From contig JBBRHF010000010.1 in assembly GCA_038223055.1 (NCBI GenBank), forward strand, positions 1 through 44,215: 44,215 nucleotides of DNA, in the 5' to 3' direction. The first letter of the stretch is position 1. Every line of letters starts with the position of its first letter. The position numbers and the translations under genes are program-made. A model generated the notes under the pieces. It had not been told where the DNA came from, searched no databases, and was given only the letters and a program-made list of their open reading frames with translations. Of this stretch, positions 31,453-41,385 are shown one piece after another. Origin of the DNA: JBBRHF01 sp038223055. Its GTDB lineage: Bacteria; Actinomycetota; Actinomycetes; JACCUZ01.

Positions 31453-32358
31453 TCAGACTCGAAGGTACTTGCGCAGCGTGAGGAAACTGGCAAACGCGGC
31501 CAACGCCACGCCGACGAGAACCATCCAGGGCACGGTCGCCCAGACGTCGCTCCACCCCACGAACCGGGTGAACGGGAAGGCAGGTCGGGCCACCCGCTCG
31601 ATGACCTGACTCTGAAACAAGGCGAGCGCCCCCGTGGCCATCGACGCCCCGATGAGCCCCGCGATCGCACCCTCGAGCAGGAACGGCAACTGGATAGAGA
31701 AGCTGGATGCGCCGACCAGCTTCATGATGCCGGTCTCCCGCCGGCGGCTGAACGCGGCGACCCGGATCGTGTTGGAGATCAGCAGGACGGCGACCACGAT
31801 CATAATCAAAGCCAGGCCCCAGGCTCCGGCCTGGAGATAGTTGAGGACCCGGAAGAACTTCGACAGCAATGCCTTCTGATCCTGGACCTGCTCGACACCG
31901 TCGCGGCTGGCGAACGCTGTCGCCACGATCGGGAACTGCTGGGGGTTCTTGAGCTTGACCCGGAACGACTCCGGCATCTGGTCGGCGGTGACGTTGTCGG
32001 CGATGGCCGAGTCCTTGAACTGCGAGGTGAAACGCGTGTAAGCCTGCGCCTTGGACTCGTAGAACACGGTCTTGACCGCAGACATGGCGCGCAGGTCGGC
32101 CTCAACCTTGGCGCGCTGGGCAGCGGTGATCTCACCGGCGGCGCAGCTGGGAACGCTGCTGTCCTGGCCGCACAAGAACACCGAGACTTCGACCTTGTCG
32201 TACCAGAAGTCCTTCATCGTGGTGACCTGCTTGCTGAACAGCAGACCGAAGCCGAAGAAGGCCAGCGACACCGCTGTGGTGACGATGACGGCGACGGTCA
32301 TCGTCAGGTTGCGACGGAGCCCGATGCCGATCTCGGAGAGGATGAACGAGGCGCGCAT
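31453..32358 (-). CDS. ftsX: Cell division protein FtsX (permease-like)
   Basis: 301 residues. TM1 VIVTTAVSLAFFGFGLLFS is followed by a roughly 130-residue extracytoplasmic loop (KVEVSVFLCGQDSSVPSCAA ... FPIVATAFAS). Three more membrane segments follow (LALIMIVVAVLLISNTI, LEGAIAGLIGASMATGALAL, TVPWMVLVGVALAAFASFL). ISNTIRVAAFSRRRETGIMKLVGAS is the FtsX signature. It transmits FtsE ATP hydrolysis to the outside hydrolase. It is preceded by ftsE with a 92-bp gap containing a 14-bp repeat array. Confidence 0.96.
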   Translation of the reverse strand: MRASFILSEIGIGLRRNLTMTVAVIVTTAVSLAFFGFGLLFSKQVTTMKDFWYDKVEVSVFLCGQDSSVPSCAAGEITAAQRAKVEADLRAMSAVKTVFYESKAQAYTRFTSQFKDSAIADNVTADQMPESFRVKLKNPQQFPIVATAFASRDGVEQVQDQKALLSKFFRVLNYLQAGAWGLALIMIVVAVLLISNTIRVAAFSRRRETGIMKLVGASSFSIQLPFLLEGAIAGLIGASMATGALALFQSQVIERVARPAFPFTRFVGWSDVWATVPWMVLVGVALAAFASFLTLRKYLRV

Positions 32359-32408
32359 GGTGTCCTAGGTCTCGACGGGGACTCGGGTCGGCTGGCTGGC
32401 TCGGCTGA

Positions 32409-32450
32409 CTCGCAGTTTCGAGCTCGCAGTTTCGGGCTCGCGATGTCGGG
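32409..32450. repeat. 14-bp x 3 tandem repeat after the ftsE stop
   Basis: Minus-strand units CCCGACATCGCGAG, CCCGAAACTGCGAG and CTCGAAACTGCGAG begin at the base after the TAG of ftsE. Confidence 0.85.
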
Positions 32451-33140
32451 CTAAGCAGAGTAGCCGTAGACCCCGCGGGACTGGTCGCGCACCACTCTGC
32501 CCCCCTCGAGCTCGATGACCCGCTTGCGCATCTGGTCGACGATGTCGTCGTCGTGCGTGGCCATGACGACGGTGGTGCCGGTGCGGTTGATGCGGTCGAG
32601 CAGTTTCATGATGCCGACGCTGGTCGTCGGGTCGAGGTTGCCGGTCGGCTCGTCCGCGATGAGGATCATCGGCCGGTTGACGAAGGCGCGGGCGATGGCC
32701 ACCCGCTGCTGCTCGCCACCGGAGAGCTCGTCGGGCCGCCGGTGCTCCTTGCCCTTGAGCCCGACCAGGTCGAGGACCTCGGGGACGACCTTGGCGATGT
32801 GGCTGCGGGGGCGACCAATCACCTCCAGGGCGAAGGCGACGTTCTCCTGCACCGACTTGTTGGGCAGCAGCCGGAAGTCCTGGAACACCGTGCCGACCTG
32901 ACGGCGCAGCGCCGGCACCTTCCACTGGGATAACCGGGCCAGATCCTTGCCGGCGACGTGGACCTGGCCACTGGTGGCCCGCTCCTCCTTGAGCACCAGG
33001 CGGAGGAAGGTCGACTTGCCCGAGCCCGACTGGCCGACCAGGAACACGAACTCGCCCTTGTCGATGTCGACCGAGACGTCGCTTAGGGCGGCCCGGGTCT
33101 GGGTCGGGTAGAGCTTGGTCACGTGTTGTAGGCGGATCAC
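32451..33140 (-). CDS. ftsE: Cell division ATP-binding protein FtsE
   Basis: 229 residues. Walker A VGQSGSGKST (K42), Q-loop FQDFRLLPNKSVQENVAFAL, signature LSGGEQQRVAIARA, Walker B MILIADEPTGNLD and H-loop MATHDDDIV. ABC ATPase that drives FtsX. The order prfB-ftsE-ftsX is conserved in actinobacteria, though the membrane-protein genes usually found between prfB and ftsE are reduced to a remnant here. Confidence 0.97.
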   Translation of the reverse strand: MIRLQHVTKLYPTQTRAALSDVSVDIDKGEFVFLVGQSGSGKSTFLRLVLKEERATSGQVHVAGKDLARLSQWKVPALRRQVGTVFQDFRLLPNKSVQENVAFALEVIGRPRSHIAKVVPEVLDLVGLKGKEHRRPDELSGGEQQRVAIARAFVNRPMILIADEPTGNLDPTTSVGIMKLLDRINRTGTTVVMATHDDDIVDQMRKRVIELEGGRVVRDQSRGVYGYSA

Positions 33141-33248
33141 GGGTGCATCACTACCGGTCGGGTCGGCGCGCAGTGGGACATGCCGAGTGTACGTCGGGGT
33201 GACGCCCCCAACCTGCTCACGGAGCCGGGTGGGGGCCTCACGACCGTG

Positions 33249-33294
33249 ACACGACCGGGACTAGCGCCGGAACACGACCGGGACTAGCGCCGGA
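33249..33294. repeat. 23-bp duplication carrying the LPXTG-remnant stop codon
   Basis: A 23-bp unit starting ACACGACCGGGACTAGCG is repeated exactly (33249-33271 and 33272-33294). The gene-proximal copy holds the TAG (33284-33286) and the last codons; the other repeats them in the 3' region. Confidence 0.9.
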
Positions 33295-33518
33295 CGTGGG
33301 CTCCACGACGACGGGTCGCGCGCATCAGCACCGCTCCCACCAGCATGAGCAGGCCGGCCAGGGTCACGGTCCATGCCACCGGAAGGGTCATGCCGGTGTG
33401 CGGCAGGGCGCCGGTTGCCGGCGACGGCGTCGGGCGGCGAGCCGTCGACCTCCACCGAGACGTCAGGGGAGAGCGTCGCGCTCGGCGTGGTCTGCGAGCT
33501 CGGGGTTTGGAGCCCGCG
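33284..33518 (-). pseudogene. Remnant of an LPXTG-anchored surface protein
   Basis: One minus-strand frame reads TPSPATGALPHTGMTLPV then WTVTLAGLLMLVGAVLM and RATRRRGAHVRR-stop at 33284: a complete sortase sorting signal (LPHTG at 33392-33406, hydrophobic helix, basic tail). The upstream Thr/Ser/Pro-rich part (TPSSQTTPSATLSPDVSVEV) is in a different frame, that of prfB, after its stop. There is no start or signal peptide. This looks like the 3' end of a deleted and frameshifted wall protein. Confidence 0.7.
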
Positions 33519-34631
<1,113 letters not shown>

Positions 34632-34647
34632 GTCGAGGAAGCGTACG

Positions 34648-34717
34648 CGACCCGAACGAAGCGACCCGAACGAAGCGACCCGGACGAAACGACCCGGACG
34701 AAACGACCCGCCCGAAC
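34648..34717. repeat. 14-bp x 5 tandem repeat upstream of prfB
   Basis: CGACCCGAACGAAG (34648-34661, 34662-34675), CGACCCGGACGAAA (34676-34689, 34690-34703) and CGACCCGCCCGAAC (34704-34717). It lies 16 bp before the prfB start, probably within its leader. Confidence 0.92.
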
Positions 34718-34854
34718 CGACCCGACGAGCAACCGATCTCGATTTGTCCGGGCACAGGGTTTGGGGAGGCCGCAACGGATGAATAAAGAGGGATATGTCT
34801 GGCGAGGTCTGCGCCTCCCGGCGTGACCCGGCTGACGGACCGGAGGGACCGAGC

Positions 34855-36426
34855 GTGACTACATCGTCCGCGAACACCGTCACCCGCCCCGGAGGGCAGA
34901 CCTGGCTCGGGCACCCGCGGGGCCTGTCCACGCTGTTCTTCACCGAGATGTGGGAGCGGTTCAGCTACTACGGCATGCGCGGCATCCTGGTGCTGTTCAT
35001 GACCGCCACGGTGACCGAGGGCAACCCGGGGCTCGGGTTCGACGTCAGCAAGGCGACCGCGCTCTACGGCCTTTACACCGCGATGGTCTACTTCACCGCC
35101 CTGCCCGGCGGCTGGGCTGCGGACAAGTTGTGGGGGCATCGACGTACGGTCTTCATCGGCGGGTGCATCATCGCCTCCGGTCACTTCACCCTCGCCGCAC
35201 CCCTCGTCGGCCTGCCGCTCCTGCCGTGCTTCTACCTCGGCCTGGTGCTGATCATCGTCGGCACCGGCCTGCTCAAGCCCAACGTGTCCACGATGGTCGG
35301 CCAGCTCTATCCCAGCGCGGAGGATGGCGACACTCCCGAGCGCGCCGAAGAGGTCGAGCAGTGGGGGGCCAAGCGCGACGCGGGCTTCTCGGTCTACTAC
35401 ATGGGCATCAACCTCGGCGCCATCCTGGGCCCGTTCATCTGCGGGACGCTTGGGGAGAAGGTGAACTGGCACTGGGGGTTCTCGGCTGCCGGCTTCGGGA
35501 TGCTGCTGGGCCTGGTGCAGTACCGCATGGGCTTCCGCCACTTGCGCGGCGCCGGCGAACTGCACACCGACGACGACGCGCCGACCCTGGCGCGGCGGAC
35601 GCGCCACTTCTACCTGGCCGCCGCCGCTCTCGCGGGCATCTCCCTGCTGCTGGCCTACCTCGGCTCGCAAGGTGCCCTCGGCCTGAGCTTCGAGCAGGTC
35701 GCCAAGCTGCTGGGCTACCTCATCGTCGCGCTGGCGGTCGGCTACTTCGGCTGGCTCTACTTCGCCGCCGGCTACGGCGTGGAGGATCGCAAGTCCATCA
35801 TCGTCATCGGCTGGCTGTTCATACTCGCCGCGATCTTCTGGGCCGGGTTCGAGCAGGCCGGGTCGTCGCTGAACCTGTTCGCCGACGAGCTGACCAACCG
35901 GCACATCTTCGGCTGGGAGATGCCGACGACCTGGCTGCAGAACGTCAACCCGATCTTCATCATCGTCCTCGCCCCGGTCTTCGGCGTGCTGTGGACGACG
36001 CTGGCCGCGCGGCACCGCAACCCCTCGATCCCCACCAAGTTCGCCCTTGGCCTGCTCGGGCTGTCCGCGGGGTTCTTCGTCATCGCGTGGGGCGCGTCGG
36101 TCGCCTCCAAGGACAACCCGGTCTCCCCCGCCTGGCTGGTCGTGACCTACTTCCTGTTCACGGTCGGCGAGCTGTGCCTGTCACCGGTCGGGCTGTCCTC
36201 CATGACCAAGCTGGCGCCGCGTGACCGGGTCGGGCAGATGATGGGGATCTGGTTCGTCGCCGCGGCCCTGGGCAATCTGCTGGCCGGCCTGCTGGCCGGG
36301 ACGCTGGAGGGCAAGAGCCCGAGCGCGTTGTTCATGTTCGTGGCGGTCACTGTCGGGGCCGTAGGCGTCCTGGCCCTGCTCGTCCGTCGAGGCGTGCAAC
36401 ACCTCGCCGCAGCCAAGACGCCCTGA
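34855..36426 (+). CDS. POT/PTR2-family proton-coupled oligopeptide transporter
   Basis: 523 residues from GTG 34855, which has GGAGGG about 8 nt upstream; an ATG at 34795 lies further up in frame. FFTEMWERFSYYGMRGILVL is the ExxERFxYYG signature, KPNVSTMVGQLYP the second PTR2 block, and FSVYYMGINLGAILGPFICG the third. About 14 membrane spans are expected. It imports di- and tripeptides with protons. Divergent from prfB; stands alone. Confidence 0.95.
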   Translation: MTTSSANTVTRPGGQTWLGHPRGLSTLFFTEMWERFSYYGMRGILVLFMTATVTEGNPGLGFDVSKATALYGLYTAMVYFTALPGGWAADKLWGHRRTVFIGGCIIASGHFTLAAPLVGLPLLPCFYLGLVLIIVGTGLLKPNVSTMVGQLYPSAEDGDTPERAEEVEQWGAKRDAGFSVYYMGINLGAILGPFICGTLGEKVNWHWGFSAAGFGMLLGLVQYRMGFRHLRGAGELHTDDDAPTLARRTRHFYLAAAALAGISLLLAYLGSQGALGLSFEQVAKLLGYLIVALAVGYFGWLYFAAGYGVEDRKSIIVIGWLFILAAIFWAGFEQAGSSLNLFADELTNRHIFGWEMPTTWLQNVNPIFIIVLAPVFGVLWTTLAARHRNPSIPTKFALGLLGLSAGFFVIAWGASVASKDNPVSPAWLVVTYFLFTVGELCLSPVGLSSMTKLAPRDRVGQMMGIWFVAAALGNLLAGLLAGTLEGKSPSALFMFVAVTVGAVGVLALLVRRGVQHLAAAKTP

Positions 36427-36456
36427 GTATTCCGGGCGACGTATCAGGTCCCCGCA

Positions 36457-36795
36457 TCAGGGCCGGCCGATGCCGCCCTGAAAGAGATTGGTCGTCTCGC
36501 GGGAGACCTTGACCGGATCGAGGCCGTCCCTGAACTCGGCGGCGTCCTCGTGCGCCGGATTTGTCGGGTCGTCCAGGGCGGCAAGCAGGTCGGCGTAGCC
36601 CCACGGTCCGCCGGAGTCCTCCGGAGGGCAAGCCCCCTCGCCGTCCAGGCAATAGGCCCTCTGGACGGGCTCGCCCAGTGCTTCCACCACGATGTCGTGG
36701 AGCCAGTCGTCGGCGAAGTCGCAGGCGTAGATCATGCGTTTCCCCGCGGTCTGCAGCAGCTGGTAGGACGGCGTCCCCGTTGCCTTGCCGGTCAT
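36457..36795 (-). pseudogene. Truncated pRiA4b ORF-3-like protein
   Basis: 112 residues from ATG 36795. IYACDFADDWLHDIVVEALG, CLDGEGACPPEDSGGPWGYADLLAALDDP and the acidic tail match the C-terminal half of the plasmid pRiA4b ORF-3 / IS1096 TnpR-like family. The usual N-terminal half is missing and replaced by about 20 unrelated residues. It does have a GGAAGGG ribosome-binding site, so it may still be translated. Function of the family is unknown; it is often associated with mobile elements. Confidence 0.7.
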
Positions 36796-36899
36796 GATCA
36801 CGACCCTTCCTGTCCGTGGTGTCGCGCGAGGCTACCCGGTGAGAGGCGCCAGCACCGACCCCAGAGACAATGCTGGGGACAATGCAGGGCGGAGGCAAC

Positions 36900-38648
36900 A
36901 TGGCGACGTACGGCGAGGAAACCCTCGGTGATCCGCTCGACGACCCGTTCGGCGGACGGCCCTGGCTGGCGAGCTACGCGCCCGGTGTCCCTGCGGACAT
37001 CGACCTGCCCGCCGAGTCACTGGGCCAGATGCTGACGGGCAGCGCCCGTCGCTATGGCGACCGCGTCGCGCTGGACTTCTTCGGCGCGCAGACGACCTAC
37101 GCAGTGCTGGCCGGGCAGGTCAGCCGGGCCGCAGGGGCGCTGCAGGCGCTGGGCGTGCGAGCCGGTGACCGGCTGGCGCTGGCGCTGCCCAACTGCCCGC
37201 AGCACGTGGTCGCGTTCTACGCCACCCTGCGCCTGGGCGCGCTGGTCGTGGAGCACAATCCGCTCTACACGGCGAGCGAACTCGAGCACCAGCTGGCCGA
37301 CTGCGGGGCCGAGGTGGTCGTCTGCTGGGACAAGACGGCGCCGGTGATCGTGGGCCTGCGGGGGAGCACCGCCGTCCGCACGGTCATCGCGGTCGACCTC
37401 TCCAGCGCCCTGCCCTGGCGGATGCGGCTCGGGCTGCGGCTGCCGGTGCCCCGGGCCAGGGCGGCCCGGGCGGCGCTGACCGGGCCGGTCCCTGCGGGAG
37501 TGCTCGGCTGGGCCAAGTTCGCGTCATCGACCGGGCCGCTCGACCCGGCTCACCCGCACCCCCGGCCGGAGGACGTGGCGCTGCTGCAGTACACCGGGGG
37601 CACGACGGGAACACCCAAGGGCGCGATGCTCACCCACGCCAACCTGCTGGCGAACGCGGCGCAGGGCCGGGCCTGGATGCCCGGCCTCCGGGATGGCGAG
37701 GAGACCGTCTACGGCGTGCTGCCGCTGTTCCACGCCTACGGCCTGACCCTATGCCTGACCTTCTCGATGAGCGTGGGCGCGACCCTGGTGCTGATGCCGC
37801 GCTTCGACCTCGATCAGCTGTTTGCGGCCGTCCGGCGCTGCCCGCCCACGTTCCTCCCGGCGGTCCCGCCGATCTACGAGCGGGTGGCGACGGCCGCCGC
37901 CGAACGCGGGCTGGACCTCACCTCGATCCGCTACGCGATCTCCGGGGCCATGCCGCTGCCCCCCGCCGTCGTGCAGACCTGGGAGGAGGTGACCGGCGGG
38001 CTGCTCGTCGAGGGCTACGGTATGACAGAGACATCGCCCATCTCACTGGGCAACCCGGCCGCGGCGACCCGCCGGCCGGGCACCGTCGGTGTCCCGTTCC
38101 CCTCCACCCGGATCCGGATCGTCGACCCCGAGGACCCGAGCCGCCACCGGCCGATCGGGGAGGCGGGGGAGCTGCTCGTGCAGGGGCCGCAGGTGTTCGC
38201 GGGCTACTGGAACCGGCCGGAGGAGACGGCGGCCGTGCTCCTCCCGGGTGGCTGGATCCGCACCGGGGACATCGTGGTTGCCGACGACGACGGCTTCGTG
38301 CGCATCGTCGACCGGATCAAGGAAGTGATCATCACCGGCGGGTTCAACGTCTACCCGTCCGAGATCGAGGACGTCCTGCGTCAGCTGCCCGAGATCGGCG
38401 ACGTCGCCGCCGTCGGTGTCCGCGGCGGCGACTCCGGCGAGGAGGTAGTCGTCGCGATCGTCGCGGCCACCGGTGCGAGCGTGGACACCGCGCAGGTGCG
38501 GGCGTTCGCCCGGGAGCGACTGGCCGGCTACAAGGTGCCACGCCGGGTGATCGTCGTCGAGGAGCTCCCGCGGTCCCAGATCGGCAAGGTGCTGCGCCGA
38601 CAGGTCCGGGACGACCTTGAGGCCGGCGACGCCACCGAAGCGCGGTAG
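36900..38648 (+). CDS. fadD: Long-chain fatty-acid--CoA ligase (AMP-forming)
   Basis: 582 residues from ATG 36900 with GGAGG upstream. P-loop LLQYTGGTTGTPKGAMLTH, A5 motif GYGMTETSPIS, A7 motif GWIRTGDIV and the catalytic lysine in SQIGKVLRR. It activates fatty acids through acyl-adenylates to acyl-CoA. It is the only gene of its unit. Its TAG opens the 17-bp tandem array shared with the convergent GH3 gene. Confidence 0.93.
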   Translation: MATYGEETLGDPLDDPFGGRPWLASYAPGVPADIDLPAESLGQMLTGSARRYGDRVALDFFGAQTTYAVLAGQVSRAAGALQALGVRAGDRLALALPNCPQHVVAFYATLRLGALVVEHNPLYTASELEHQLADCGAEVVVCWDKTAPVIVGLRGSTAVRTVIAVDLSSALPWRMRLGLRLPVPRARAARAALTGPVPAGVLGWAKFASSTGPLDPAHPHPRPEDVALLQYTGGTTGTPKGAMLTHANLLANAAQGRAWMPGLRDGEETVYGVLPLFHAYGLTLCLTFSMSVGATLVLMPRFDLDQLFAAVRRCPPTFLPAVPPIYERVATAAAERGLDLTSIRYAISGAMPLPPAVVQTWEEVTGGLLVEGYGMTETSPISLGNPAAATRRPGTVGVPFPSTRIRIVDPEDPSRHRPIGEAGELLVQGPQVFAGYWNRPEETAAVLLPGGWIRTGDIVVADDDGFVRIVDRIKEVIITGGFNVYPSEIEDVLRQLPEIGDVAAVGVRGGDSGEEVVVAIVAATGASVDTAQVRAFARERLAGYKVPRRVIVVEELPRSQIGKVLRRQVRDDLEAGDATEAR

Positions 38649-38748
38649 GGCTGCCGGACGGCGAGGGCTGCCGCACGGTGAGGGCTGCCGCACGGTGAGG
38701 GCTGCCGCACGGCGAGGGCTACCGGATGGTGAGGGCTACCGGATGGTG
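38647..38748. repeat. 17-bp x 6 tandem repeat filling the fadD-GH3 border
   Basis: Six 17-bp units (38647, 38664, 38681, 38698, 38715, 38732): AGGGCTGCCGGACGGCG, AGGGCTGCCGCACGGTG twice, AGGGCTGCCGCACGGCG, AGGGCTACCGGATGGTG twice. The array starts in the fadD stop codon. Its last unit encodes the final codons (TIR) and the TAG of the GH3 gene, so the unit derives from the GH3 3' end. Confidence 0.95.
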
Positions 38749-41048
38749 AAGGACGCCGAGCCGGTCGCCGCCGACGAGCCGCCGGCGTAGACGTCAATCC
38801 GGCCCGGCTCGACCAGGAACCTGCCCTCGTTGTCGAAGAACCCAAAGTCGCTGCGGTCCAGGTGGAAGCTCACCTGCTGGGTCTGCCCTGCGGCGAGGGT
38901 CACCCGCTGGAAGCCGCGCAGCCGACGTACGGGCTGGGAGATGCTCGCCACCGGGTCGTGCAGGTAGAGCTGGACCACCTCGTCGCCGCGCCGGGCGCCG
39001 GTGTTGGTGACCTTCACGGTGGCACTGACGGTGCCGTTGCGGGAGACGCTGGACCGGTCCAGAGAGGGCGCACTCACGTCGAAGGTCGTGTAGGACAGGC
39101 CGTAGCCGAACTCGAACAGCGGATCGCAGGACGCGAGATCCCGGTAGCGCGAGTTGAACTTCGAGCCGACATCGCACGGCCGCCCGGTGGGCGCGTGGTT
39201 GTAATAGATCGGCACCTGGCCGATGCGGCGCGGGAAGCTGACGGGCAGCTTGCCGCCCGGGTTGAGCCCGCCGAAGACTACGTCGGCCACCGCGTTGCCG
39301 GCCTCGACGCCGGGGAACCACGCCTCAAGCATCGCCGGCGAGGCTGCCGCGGCAGCGCCCAGCGTGAGCGGACGGCCGTTGAACAGCACCACGACGAACG
39401 GTTTGCCGGTGGCCTTGATCGCCTCGATCAGCTGCTGCTGCTTGCCGGGCAGGTCGATGATCGTGCGCGCCGCCGCCTCGCCGCTCATCTCGCGTGTCTC
39501 CCCGAGCGCCAGCACGACCTGGTCGGCGGCGTTGGCGGCCGCGACGGCGGCCGCGAAACCGCTCTCGTCACCGCACACGTCGCCGTCACCCGCCTGCGGC
39601 GGCTCGGTGTTCTTCGCCGTGCAGCCCGCCGTGAAGGTCGCCGACGGTGACTGCGCCGCGATGCCGGTGAAGACGCTGACGGCGTCCGCGTCGCGTCCCT
39701 GGCCCCACCACGGTCCGAGCATGTCGTGCTTGTCGTCGCCGAACGGGCCGATGACCGCGGTCCGCTTGGCCGGGTCGAAGGGCAATGTCGCACCGTCGTT
39801 CTTCAGCAGCACCGTCGAGCGACCCGCGGCCGTGCGCGCGGCCGCCCGGTCGGCCGGGGTGAGGAAGGTCGTCTCGTCCTGGGCCTTCGCCACGTCGACG
39901 TAGGGGTGCTCGAAGAGCCCGGCGCGGAACTTCACCCGCAGGATCCGCCGTACGGCGTCGTCGACGCGGCCCAGCGAGATGCGCCGCTCGGCCAGCAACT
40001 GCCTGCCGAAGTCGCGGATGAAGGTGCTCACCATCTCCGAGTCGGTCCCGGCGTTGAGCGCGAGCGCGCCGGCACTGGGGCCGTCGGCGGCAACGCCGTG
40101 GCCGCAGGACCCCTCGTCCGGCGTCTTCGGCGGGCAGGCCCGCAGCTCGGCGACCGCCGTGAAATCGCTCTCCACGAAACCGTCGAAACCCCACTCCTTC
40201 TTCAGGATCGCGGTCTCGGTGTCGTGGTTGGCGCAGCCCGGCACGCCGTTGATGGCGTTGAAGGAGCACATGACGGTGTCAGCGCCGGCATCGATCGCGG
40301 CCTTGAAGGGCGGCAGGTAGAGGTTGCGCAGCCGCGCCTGCGACATGTCGGTGGTGTTGTAGTCGCGCCCGCCCTCCGGCTGACCGTAGGCCGCGAAGTG
40401 CTTGACACTGGCGACCACCTTGTCCGGTGCCGAGTAGTGCGTCCCCTGCGTGCCCGTGACCCGAGCCGCAGCCATGGCGGCGCCGAGGAACGGGTCCTCA
40501 CCGGCCCCCTCGGAGATGCGGCCCCAGCGCGGCTCGTGCGACACGTCGACCATCGGGCTGTAGATCTGCTTGAGCCCGACAGCGGCCGACTCCCGGGCGC
40601 CGATCGTGGCGTCGGCCGCGACGCCCGCGGGGTCGAAGGAACTGGCGGCCCCGAGCGGCACCGGGAAGACGGTGCGGTAGCCGTGGATCGTGTCGAACGC
40701 GAACAGCAGCGGGATATGCAGCCGGGACTGTTCCACCGCCACGTGCTGCAAGTGGTTGATCTTCACGGGGTCGACCAGGCTGAACACCGACCCGACTCCC
40801 GCCTTGGCGTCGGCGTCGGTCACCTGCCCGTCGGACAAAAGCTGGATCTGTTGCAGCTTCTCGGTCAACGTCATCTTGTCCAGCAGCGAGGTGACCCGCG
40901 ACTCGATGTCGTGACTCGCGGCGCCCCTGGTGGGCGCCAGCGCGGCCTCGTCGCCGGACCGGGTCCCGGCGAGGACACTGCCCCCCACAGCGGCGCTCAG
41001 GGCCACCACCATCGCCGTCGTCGTCGCTGCGCGCCTGACGTTGCTCAT
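38736..41048 (-). CDS. Secreted glycoside hydrolase family 3 (BglX-like beta-glucosidase)
   Basis: 770 residues from ATG 41048 (GGAGAGGAG upstream). Signal peptide (about 1-30), GH3 N-domain with KHFAAYG and nucleophile aspartate in GFVESDFTAV. The C-domain (TVLLKNDGATLPFD) carries a Glu-rich ALGETREMSGEAA acid/base loop, and an Fn3-like end (VKVTNTGARRGDEVVQLYLHD) follows. It removes terminal beta-linked sugars from oligosaccharides outside the cell. The upstream region holds a perfect 10-bp palindrome that could bind a LacI-type regulator. Confidence 0.93.
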   Translation of the reverse strand: MSNVRRAATTTAMVVALSAAVGGSVLAGTRSGDEAALAPTRGAASHDIESRVTSLLDKMTLTEKLQQIQLLSDGQVTDADAKAGVGSVFSLVDPVKINHLQHVAVEQSRLHIPLLFAFDTIHGYRTVFPVPLGAASSFDPAGVAADATIGARESAAVGLKQIYSPMVDVSHEPRWGRISEGAGEDPFLGAAMAAARVTGTQGTHYSAPDKVVASVKHFAAYGQPEGGRDYNTTDMSQARLRNLYLPPFKAAIDAGADTVMCSFNAINGVPGCANHDTETAILKKEWGFDGFVESDFTAVAELRACPPKTPDEGSCGHGVAADGPSAGALALNAGTDSEMVSTFIRDFGRQLLAERRISLGRVDDAVRRILRVKFRAGLFEHPYVDVAKAQDETTFLTPADRAAARTAAGRSTVLLKNDGATLPFDPAKRTAVIGPFGDDKHDMLGPWWGQGRDADAVSVFTGIAAQSPSATFTAGCTAKNTEPPQAGDGDVCGDESGFAAAVAAANAADQVVLALGETREMSGEAAARTIIDLPGKQQQLIEAIKATGKPFVVVLFNGRPLTLGAAAAASPAMLEAWFPGVEAGNAVADVVFGGLNPGGKLPVSFPRRIGQVPIYYNHAPTGRPCDVGSKFNSRYRDLASCDPLFEFGYGLSYTTFDVSAPSLDRSSVSRNGTVSATVKVTNTGARRGDEVVQLYLHDPVASISQPVRRLRGFQRVTLAAGQTQQVSFHLDRSDFGFFDNEGRFLVEPGRIDVYAGGSSAATGSASFTIR

Positions 41049-41097
41049 CGAGGGTCTCCTCTCGCCCAGCCGCCGGACGGCGACACCGAACAAGGTC

Positions 41098-41107
41098 GGT
41101 TATAACC
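41098..41107. promoter_or_regulatory. Perfect palindrome GGTTATAACC, candidate operator
   Basis: A 10-bp perfect palindrome about 50 bp upstream of the GH3 ATG, AT-rich in a GC-rich setting. It may be an operator or overlap the -10 element; no regulator gene is adjacent. Confidence 0.35.
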
Positions 41108-41165
41108 CGCAAAGGTGGCAGATGTCACGCGCGCCCTGTGTCAGACGCTCCCGCCACCTCTGCGG
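41107..41165. terminator. Imperfect 12-bp inverted repeat
   Basis: CCGCAAAGGTGG (41107-41118) and CCACCTCTGCGG (41154-41165) pair at 11 of 12 positions around 35 nt. It lies between the upstream catabolic operon and the GH3 gene, both minus strand, so it may terminate the former. Confidence 0.4.
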
Positions 41166-41385
41166 GCTCGGGAGTGGTGCACCGTTTCGCGGACCGCGGC
41201 AAGGAAGGCCCTGATCGGCGGGCGCTCGGCGCGATCAGCGGGAGCGAGGGCGTTGACCCTGCGCAGGACGGGGGGTGCTCGGAGAGCGGCCCCATCCGAT
41301 GGCCCTGGTCGTCGGGGTGCTGGCCATCGCCGGTGTCGTCCTCGCCCGGCGCCCCTCCCCCGCCGTACGTCATCGAGGGAGGACG

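Larger units (their letters stand above)
41049..41385. other. 337-bp intergenic region upstream of the GH3 gene
   Basis: No gene is supported. It holds the palindrome GGTTATAACC (41098-41107) and an imperfect hairpin (41107-41165). A plus-strand hydrophobic reading at 41299 (MALVVGVLAIAGVVLA) has no ribosome-binding site and runs into antisense sequence, so I do not call it. Confidence 0.55.

Noticed and set aside
39726..41105. Long open frame antisense to the GH3 gene
   Set aside because: Shadow of a well-supported secreted glycosidase; no recognisable domain.
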